Below are positions 15,683-21,536 of a stretch of DNA of 64,000 nucleotides, one piece after another. The DNA is from Blastococcus sp. CT_GayMR19 (GTDB lineage Bacteria; Actinomycetota; Actinomycetes; Mycobacteriales; Geodermatophilaceae), in NCBI RefSeq assembly GCF_004570385.1, contig NZ_SPQL01000003.1, positions 124,001 to 188,000 on the forward strand, written 5' to 3'. Positions within the stretch are counted from its first letter, which is position 1. Each line of letters starts with the position of its first letter. The notes under the pieces are model-generated. The model was not told the origin of the DNA and made no database searches. It saw only the letters and a list, made by a program, of their open reading frames with translations. Position numbers and translations under genes: made by a program.

Positions 15683-16684
15683 TCAGCCGGGCTCGGACTC
15701 GTGTCCGGCCGGAACCGCCCGGACGAGGCCGCGGTAGGCGTCCGCGGCACGGATCCGGCCGGTGACGACATCGTGGATGGTCTGGGCGATCGGCATGTGC
15801 AGCCCGTGCCGTTCGGCCAGCTCCACCACCGTGGACGCCGTCCGCACGCCTTCGGCGACCATGCGCATCTCACCGAGGACCTCCTCGACCGATCGGCCCA
15901 GGCCGAGCTGCTCGCCGACGTGGCGATTCCGGCTCTGCGGGCTCATGCAGGTCGCGACCAGGTCGCCCATGCCCGCCAGCCCGGCGAGGGTGGTTGCCTC
16001 ACCGCCCATCGCCACCGCCAGCGTCGTGAGCTCGGCCAGGCCACGGGACATCACGGCGGCGCGCGTGTTGTCACCCACGCCCAGGCCCTGCGCCATGCCG
16101 GTGGCGATGGCGATGACGTTCTTGAGCGCACCGCCGATCTCGCAGCCGACGACGTCGTGGTGGGTGTAGACGCGGAAGACGCCCCGCGCCACCTCGCGCT
16201 GCAGGGCCGCGGCCACGGTCTGGTCCTCCGTCGCGATCACGCTGGCGGCCGCCTGGCCGGCCATGATCTCCCGCGCCAGGTTGGGACCGGTGAGCGCCGC
16301 GGCCGGCCGGCCGGGCAGCACTTCCTTGATCACCTCGGTCATGCGCAGATGGCTGTCCCGTTCCAGCCCCTTGCTGAGGCTCACCACCGGGATCCAGGGC
16401 GCCAGGTGCGGGCGGACCAGTTCCAGGGTCTGCCGGAAGGCGCTGGTCGGAACCCCCACCACCAGGAGGTCGGCGTGCCGGGCGGCCCGCTCGAGGTCCG
16501 CTGTCGCCCGCAGCCGGGCGGGCAACCGGGCCCCCGGCAGGTAGCCCTCGTTGCTCCGCTGTTCGTCGACCTCCGTGGCCACCTCGGGGTTGCGGGCCCA
16601 GAGCAGCACCTCGTGATCGCGTCGGCAGAGCAGGGTGGCGACCGTCGTCCCCCACGAGCCGGCCCCGAGCACGGTCACCCTCAT
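15683..16684 (-). CDS. gpsA: NAD(P)H-dependent glycerol-3-phosphate dehydrogenase
   Basis: A 333-aa protein that reduces dihydroxyacetone phosphate to sn-glycerol-3-phosphate for phospholipid synthesis in the cytoplasm. The N-terminal nucleotide motif GAGSWGT (residues 7-13) and WARNPEVATEV start the Rossmann domain. Conserved SLSKGLE, TGPNLAREI, GGALKNVIAIATGMAQGLG (with the catalytic Lys) and LAGMGDLVATC, SRNRHVGEQLG are all present. Length is normal. It is transcribed alone, converging on the methyltransferase with a hairpin between. Many actinobacteria carry more than one gpsA; whether this is the main copy cannot be told. Confidence 0.93.
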   Translation of the reverse strand: MRVTVLGAGSWGTTVATLLCRRDHEVLLWARNPEVATEVDEQRSNEGYLPGARLPARLRATADLERAARHADLLVVGVPTSAFRQTLELVRPHLAPWIPVVSLSKGLERDSHLRMTEVIKEVLPGRPAAALTGPNLAREIMAGQAAASVIATEDQTVAAALQREVARGVFRVYTHHDVVGCEIGGALKNVIAIATGMAQGLGVGDNTRAAVMSRGLAELTTLAVAMGGEATTLAGLAGMGDLVATCMSPQSRNRHVGEQLGLGRSVEEVLGEMRMVAEGVRTASTVVELAERHGLHMPIAQTIHDVVTGRIRAADAYRGLVRAVPAGHESEPG

Positions 16685-16883
16685 CGATACCTCCTGGCAG
16701 CGGTGGTGCTTCGCCTCGACCGACCGTTACCGATCGCCCGCCCGCGAAGGATCATGACGGACGACCTGCCGGACCAGTGCCGGGCGGCGCGGCCGGGACT
16801 CTCGACTCTCGTCCGTGACCGCGGGCACCCCTAGCGTCCGGGTCGCGGGGAGCAGCGATCACGACGCCGACAGGAGGATCACC

Positions 16884-17501
16884 ATGTTCATCCAGGTCAT
16901 CCAGGGCAGGACGTCGGACGCGGAGGGCCTGCGGGCCGCGGTCGACCGGTGGGAGAAGGACGTCGCCCCCGGAGCGGTGGGGTGGCTCGGCTCCACGGGC
17001 GGCGTCACCGAGGACGGGCGGGCCATCGCGGTGGTCCGTTTCGAGTCGGAGGAGTCGGCCCGCCGCAACAGCGACCGGCCCGAACAGGACCGGTGGTGGC
17101 GGGAGACCGAGCACCTGTTCGACGGCGGGGCCTCGTTCCGCGAGAGCTCCGACGTCGTCGTCGACCTGCAGGGCGATCCGGATCGAGCCGGGTTCGTCCA
17201 GGTCATGCAGGGCCGCACCAGCGACCCCGCCCGCGCGAGAGAACTGATGGCGCAGGACCCGGAGATGTGGGCGACCTACCGTCCCGACGTCCTGGGGAGC
17301 GTGGAGATCCTGCACGACGGTGGCGCCTACACCATGGTCCTGTACTTCACCTCGGAGGCCGAGGCTCGCGAGGGAGAACGCAAGGAGATGCCGCTCGAGC
17401 TGCGGGCGACCATGGACGAGATGGACAAGCTCACCGTCGAGGAGCCGGAGTTCTTCGACCTGAAGCAGCCGCAGCTCCGGTCCGCCCCCGGGAGCACCTG
17501 A
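16884..17501 (+). CDS. Duplicated dimeric alpha/beta-barrel (ABM-like) protein
   Basis: A 205-aa protein of unknown function made of two similar halves. FIQVIQGRTSDAEGLR at the N-terminus is repeated as FVQVMQGRTSDPARAR near residue 112, each followed by a strand-helix-strand pattern typical of ferredoxin-like ABM or ABM-type stress-responsive domains. A single chain would thus form the pseudo-dimer that most family members build from two chains. The ATG at 16884 follows AGGAGG at six bases; the longer open frame upstream lacks similarity. A hairpin terminator lies just after the stop. No functional partner is evident. Confidence 0.75.
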   Translation: MFIQVIQGRTSDAEGLRAAVDRWEKDVAPGAVGWLGSTGGVTEDGRAIAVVRFESEESARRNSDRPEQDRWWRETEHLFDGGASFRESSDVVVDLQGDPDRAGFVQVMQGRTSDPARARELMAQDPEMWATYRPDVLGSVEILHDGGAYTMVLYFTSEAEAREGERKEMPLELRATMDEMDKLTVEEPEFFDLKQPQLRSAPGST

Positions 17502-17508
17502 GGGGCTG

Positions 17509-17536
17509 CCGATCCGCACGAGCGGTGGCGGATCGG
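17509..17536 (+). terminator. Hairpin after the duplicated ABM-like gene
   Basis: CCGATCCGC (17509-17517) and GCGGATCGG (17528-17536) form a perfect 9-bp stem with a 10-base loop, starting eight bases after the stop codon at 17501. It is followed by GTTCC rather than a T-run. Confidence 0.6.
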
Positions 17537-17658
17537 GTTCCGTCGCCACGGCGGGTGCGGCAGGCTTGCGCCGCGCCGGGGCACGGGGCCCACGGCCGCC
17601 CATCTTCCGGCGTCGGGGTCCAGTGACCACGACGTGACCGCCCGTCCGGAGGCTTCCC

Positions 17659-18285
17659 ATGCGACGAGTTCCTACCCTCTCGGTGCTGTTCCCGTGCCTG
17701 ATTCCGCTGGTCGCGACGGGGTGCGGCGCCGAGGCTCCGGCCGCGGCGCCCGGCGGGGAGGTGGCGAGCGAATCGGAGTCGGCCGACTCGGACGACGAAC
17801 TCACCGCAAGCCTCGTCGACCCGGCGGGCACGGAGGTGGGAACGGTCAGCTTCAAGGACGAGGAGGGCGCCCTGGAGGTGTCCGTCGAGGTGGAGGGCCT
17901 GCCGCCCGGGTTCCACGGATTCCACGTGCACGCCGTCGGGCTCTGCGAACCGGACAGCGTCAACCCGGCCAACCCCGCCATGACGGGGGACTTCCTCTCC
18001 GCCGGAGGGCACCTCGGTGGGGGAGAGGCCGATCACGGCGCGCACGCCGGTGATCTCCCGGTGCTGTACGTCGACCAATCCGGCGCCGGCACGCTGACGA
18101 CCGTCACCGACGCGCTGAGCCGCGAGGACCTCACCGACGACGACGGCAGCGCCGTGATGGTGCACGCCGACCGCGACAACTACGCGAACGTCCCCGAGAG
18201 GTACGCGCCCGCCGGCGCCGACGAGATGACACGCAACACCGGTGACGCCGGCGGTCGCATCGCCTGCGGGACGGTCGAGGGCTGA
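17659..18285 (+). CDS. sodC: Cu/Zn superoxide dismutase, lipoprotein
   Basis: A 208-aa exported Cu/Zn SOD. It has a lipobox LVATGC at about residues 18-23 and an acidic linker, then the SOD domain: metal ligands in GFHGFHVHAVGLCEP, the bridging His in GGHL, ligands in DHGAHAGDLP, HADRDNYANVPERY, and the disulfide/active-site end GDAGGRIACG with the conserved Arg. It would dismutate superoxide at the outer face of the membrane. The ATG at 17659 has GGAGG six bases upstream. It is monocistronic, converging on the PAAR gene, and appears unrelated to the eCIS locus. Confidence 0.92.
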   Translation: MRRVPTLSVLFPCLIPLVATGCGAEAPAAAPGGEVASESESADSDDELTASLVDPAGTEVGTVSFKDEEGALEVSVEVEGLPPGFHGFHVHAVGLCEPDSVNPANPAMTGDFLSAGGHLGGGEADHGAHAGDLPVLYVDQSGAGTLTTVTDALSREDLTDDDGSAVMVHADRDNYANVPERYAPAGADEMTRNTGDAGGRIACGTVEG

Positions 18286-18331
18286 CCCGCAGACCCGGCC
18301 GGACGCTCGCGGTCGCCGAGGAGGGCTGTGC

Positions 18332-18649
18332 TCAGCCGCCGATGATCACGGTCGGGCAGCCGGGCCCGGGGGCGATCGGCGCGCCGTGCATGGAGAGGTC
18401 GGCCAGCCGTGCGGCGGGAAACCCGCCGACCAGGACCGTCATGCTGCCCTGCGCGATGCCGTTCGGGGCCGGGGAGACGCAGACGATCCCGCCCGGGATT
18501 GCGTTCGCCACCGCCGCCGGGGCACCGCCGATGAGGACGGTCGGCACCGACGCGGCGGGCGTGATCGGACCGCCGACGTGCGGTTTCGGCCCGTCGGACA
18601 GGGCGCACAGGGCCATGTCCCCGGCCCTCAGCGCGGGCCCGGTCGGCAC
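18332..18649 (-). CDS. PAAR-like spike-tip protein of the contractile injection system
   Basis: A 105-aa protein made almost wholly of short beta-strands rich in Gly and Pro. VLIGGAPAAVANA, MTVLVGGFPAARLADLSMHG and PGPGCPTVIIGG are PAAR-domain signatures; the His and Cys suit the zinc-binding cone tip that caps VgrG-like spikes. The GTG at 18649 is the only suitable start. It is transcribed away from the main structural operon, with 234 bp between the two starts, so its expression may be set separately. It corresponds to Afp10-type genes. Confidence 0.8.
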   Translation of the reverse strand: MPTGPALRAGDMALCALSDGPKPHVGGPITPAASVPTVLIGGAPAAVANAIPGGIVCVSPAPNGIAQGSMTVLVGGFPAARLADLSMHGAPIAPGPGCPTVIIGG

Positions 18650-18831
18650 CTTGCCCCCAGAAGATGACGGCGGCGGGTGGGCACGGGGCTGATCCTCGGC
18701 CCGGTGCCGCTCGGCCGCCAGGCCCCTGGACGTCGCCCGTGGGGGCGATCGGCCTTCCCGTTGGGGCAGGTCGGTCTGCCCGCCTCATCGGCCCTGGGTC
18801 CCTCTGCGCGCCGGGCTGCGGCCGCCACGCT

Positions 18832-18866
18832 CCTCGTACCGGTTCGACGAACCTCGTGCCGGTCCG
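18832..18866 (+). repeat. 20-bp-spaced direct repeat before the sheath gene
   Basis: CCTCGTACCGGTTCG (18832-18846) and CCTCGTGCCGGTCCG (18852-18866) match in 13 of 15 positions and start 20 bp apart, about two helical turns. They end 17 bp before the sheath ATG and could be an activator site for the eCIS operon or lie in its leader. Confidence 0.35.
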
Positions 18867-18883
18867 TGTCCGAGGAGGTCCCG

Positions 18884-20458
18884 ATGCCCACCTATCTCTC
18901 ACCCGGTGTGTACGTCGAGGAGGTCGAGTCGGGATCCCGGCCGATCGAGGGCGTGGGCACGGCGGTGGCCGCCTTCGTAGGGCTGGCAGAGACGGGGCCC
19001 TTCAACCAGCCCACCCTGGTGAGCAACTGGAACCAGTACCGGGGGATCTTCGGAGACATCGTCCCCGGGTCGTACCTCGGCCTGTCGGTGTACGGCTACT
19101 TCATGAACGGCGGCGGGAACTGCTACGTCGTCCGGGTCGGTGAGGACGGTGGCGCGGCGCACAACGGCGGGGGAGCCCGCGGCAACGGGGGCCGCAGTCT
19201 GCCGGAGTCGCCCGGCCGGGCCCAGGCGGATCTCGGGGCGTACCGGATCGTCGCGCTGACGGACGGCGACGCGGCCAACGAGCTCACCGTCGAGGTGGCT
19301 CCGCCCGGCGGCGAGGAACCCACCGACGACATGTTCAAGCTCGTCGTGAAGCAGGGACTGCAGGTCCGCGAGGAGTACGACCGGGCGACCACCGGGCGTG
19401 GGAAGCAGAACGTCGCCACGATGGTGAACGCGAAGTCCAAGCTCATCCATCTGGACGAGACCGCCCAGGGAGCGGCGATCGAGCGGCCGGCCTACGGCAC
19501 GGCCGTCGATCTGGTGGCCCCGCCCCCGCCGTCGGCGGTGCCCACACCACGGCTGTCCGCCGACGACTACGTCGGCGACGTCTCCGAGCGGACCGGCTTC
19601 GGTGGTCTCGAGGCGGTCGACGAGGTGACGATGGTCTGCGTCCCCGACCTCATGAGCGCCTATCAGACGGGTGCCGTGGACCTCGAGACGGTCCAGGCGG
19701 TGCAGCTGGGGATGATCGCCCACTGCGAGCTGATGGGTGACCGGATCGCGATCCTGGACCCCCCGCCGGGTCTGAACGCCCAGCAGGTCAAGGAGTGGCG
19801 GGTCGACAGCGCGGGCTACGACTCGAAGTTCGCCGCGCTCTACTGGCCGTGGATCAAGGTCTCGGACGGCGGCGCCGGAACGGTCATGGCGCCCCCCAGC
19901 GGCTACGTCGCCGGCATCTGGGGTCGTAACGACGACAGCCGGGGGGTGCACAAGGCGCCCGCGAACGAGGTGGTCCGCGGCGCGGTCGCGCTGGAGATCC
20001 AGATCACGAAGAACGAGCACGACCTGCTCAACCCGGTCGGCATCAACTGCCTGCGGTTCTTCCCCGCGCGCGGGATCCGGGTCTGGGGGGCGCGCACCCT
20101 CTCGTCCGACCCGGCGTGGCGCTACCTCAACGTCCGCCGGCTGTTCAACTACCTCGAGGAATCCATCCTGGGCGGGACCCAGTGGGTCGTCTTCGAGCCG
20201 AACGATCAGGCCCTGTGGGCCCGCATCCGCCGGACGATCAGCGCCTTCCTCGTCAACGAGTGGCGCAAGGGAGCCCTGTTCGGTGCGACGCCGCAGCAGG
20301 CGTTCTACGTCGTGTGTGACGAGTCGACCAATCCCAGCGAAGGCATCGACGCGGGCCAGGTCATGTGCGAGATCGGCGTCGCACCGGTCAAGCCGGCGGA
20401 GTTCGTGGTGTTCCGGCTCGCGCAGTTCTCCGGCGGCACGAGTCTCGTCAGCGAATAA
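18884..20458 (+). CDS. Contractile tail sheath protein (eCIS)
   Basis: A 524-aa phage-tail-sheath family protein that forms the contractile outer tube. The N-terminus MPTYLSPGVYVEEVESGSRPIEGVGTA, the GLAETGPFNQP handshake region, and the C-terminal sheath domain (KNEHDLLNPVGINCLRFFPARGIRVWGARTL, then WVVFEPNDQALWARIRRTI) are diagnostic of Afp2-4/Pvc sheath proteins. Only one sheath gene is seen in the window. The ATG at 18884 follows GAGGAGG. It is the first gene of an operon running to 30537, with the tube gene 30 bp downstream. Confidence 0.95.
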   Translation: MPTYLSPGVYVEEVESGSRPIEGVGTAVAAFVGLAETGPFNQPTLVSNWNQYRGIFGDIVPGSYLGLSVYGYFMNGGGNCYVVRVGEDGGAAHNGGGARGNGGRSLPESPGRAQADLGAYRIVALTDGDAANELTVEVAPPGGEEPTDDMFKLVVKQGLQVREEYDRATTGRGKQNVATMVNAKSKLIHLDETAQGAAIERPAYGTAVDLVAPPPPSAVPTPRLSADDYVGDVSERTGFGGLEAVDEVTMVCVPDLMSAYQTGAVDLETVQAVQLGMIAHCELMGDRIAILDPPPGLNAQQVKEWRVDSAGYDSKFAALYWPWIKVSDGGAGTVMAPPSGYVAGIWGRNDDSRGVHKAPANEVVRGAVALEIQITKNEHDLLNPVGINCLRFFPARGIRVWGARTLSSDPAWRYLNVRRLFNYLEESILGGTQWVVFEPNDQALWARIRRTISAFLVNEWRKGALFGATPQQAFYVVCDESTNPSEGIDAGQVMCEIGVAPVKPAEFVVFRLAQFSGGTSLVSE

Positions 20459-20488
20459 CGGACCAGGACAGGGAAGCAGAGGATTGCC

Positions 20489-20932
20489 ATGCCATTCGGT
20501 GAGTTCGACGGCGGTGTCGCCCACTCGTTCGGTTGCGAGATCGACGGTCAGATGGTCACGCAGATCCAGGAGGTCAGCGGGCTGAAGCTGGAGCAGATCG
20601 CGGTGGAGATGAAGGAGAACACCGTCGACGGCAAGTACATCAACCGGTTCCTCCCCGGCCGCCCCAAGCCGTGCAAGATCACCCTGACCCGTGCGATGAC
20701 GGAGAGCAGCTCGTTCAACGACTGGATCAAGGACTCCCGTCTCGGCGACATGGGCAAGGTGCGCAAGGGCGGCGCGATCATCGTCTTCGACTACCAGCAG
20801 AAACCGATCCGCCGGTACAACCTCAAGGACGTCTGGCCGGAGTCGCTCGAGATCAGCAGCATGAAGTCGGGCGACACGGCCCTGCTCACCGAGAAGCTGA
20901 CCCTCAACTGCGCCGAAGTCGAGGTGGAGTGA
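20489..20932 (+). CDS. Inner tube protein 1 (eCIS, T4 gp19-like)
   Basis: A 147-aa phage tail-tube protein of the Afp1/Afp5 type that stacks as hexamers inside the sheath. MPFGEFDGGVAHSFGCEIDG, VSGLKLEQIAVEMKENTVDGKY and the C-terminal LLTEKLTLNCAEVEVE are typical. It follows the sheath gene closely and its TGA overlaps the next ATG (TGATG), showing an operon. A second, diverged tube protein is encoded at 24544. Confidence 0.93.
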   Translation: MPFGEFDGGVAHSFGCEIDGQMVTQIQEVSGLKLEQIAVEMKENTVDGKYINRFLPGRPKPCKITLTRAMTESSSFNDWIKDSRLGDMGKVRKGGAIIVFDYQQKPIRRYNLKDVWPESLEISSMKSGDTALLTEKLTLNCAEVEVE

Positions 20933-21378
20933 TGCAGCGGGCCCACCGGGGGGTCCTGCTGGACGAACGGCCCCCGCCGCCGGCCCGTGAGCCGGCGCCG
21001 GCGGAACGGCTGCGCACCGAGTTCTCCTTCGTGCTGCCGCGCGGCTACGTCGACGCGGCAGGCACCGTCCACCGGGACGGCGTCATGCGGCTGGCCACGG
21101 CCCGGGACGAGCTCATTCCGCTCCGCGACGACCGCGTGCGCCAGAACCCGGCTTTCCTCACCGTGGTGCTGCTGGCGCGCGTGGTCACCCGGCTCGGCGC
21201 CATCGAGGACGTGCACGCCGGGATCATGGAAGACCTGTTCGCGTCGGATCTCGCGTTCCTGCAGGACCTCTACCGGCGGGTCAATCAGGAGGGACACACC
21301 AGAGCAGCGGTGACCTGCCCCTCCTGCGAGCACTCCTTCACGGTCGACATCGCGGGCGGGCGCCTGGGGGAATCGTGA
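20932..21378 (+). CDS. Phage tail assembly chaperone-like protein
   Basis: A 148-aa protein. The core (about residues 30-120: FSFVLPRGYVDAAGTVHRDG, ARDELIPLRDDRVRQNPAFL, LARVVTRLGAIEDVHAGIMEDLFASDLAFL) has the charge and helix pattern of Mu gp41/tail-assembly proteins that bind the tape measure or tube before assembly. A CPSC pair near the C-terminus could bind metal or form a disulfide. The start overlaps the tube stop, and the stop overlaps the GTG of the next, -1-frame gene. A G5 run just before the stop raises the question of frameshifting. Confidence 0.7.
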   Translation: MQRAHRGVLLDERPPPPAREPAPAERLRTEFSFVLPRGYVDAAGTVHRDGVMRLATARDELIPLRDDRVRQNPAFLTVVLLARVVTRLGAIEDVHAGIMEDLFASDLAFLQDLYRRVNQEGHTRAAVTCPSCEHSFTVDIAGGRLGES

Positions 21379-21536
21379 CGTACGCGGCCGACCGCCTCCA
21401 CGAGGAGGTCGCGTACGTCGCCTATCACCTGCACTGGTCGCTCGACGACCTCCTCGACCTCGAGCACGCCGACCGGCGCCGCTACGTGGAGGAGATCGGT
21501 CGGATCAACGCCCGCGTCCAGCAGGAGCTGCGGTGA
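21375..21536 (+). CDS. Small DUF6760-like eCIS protein
   Basis: A 53-aa protein, GTG start overlapping the upstream stop (GTGA) and its TGA overlapping the next GTG by 4 bp. The sequence VAYVAYHLHWSLDDLLDLEH followed by ADRRRYVEEIGRINARV is a compact helical pair that resembles the short DUF6760 proteins found after tail-assembly genes in actinobacterial eCIS loci. It lies in the -1 frame relative to the upstream gene, the same geometry as phage tail-assembly chaperone extensions. Function is unknown; a role in assembly is inferred from position. Confidence 0.75.
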   Translation: MTYAADRLHEEVAYVAYHLHWSLDDLLDLEHADRRRYVEEIGRINARVQQELR

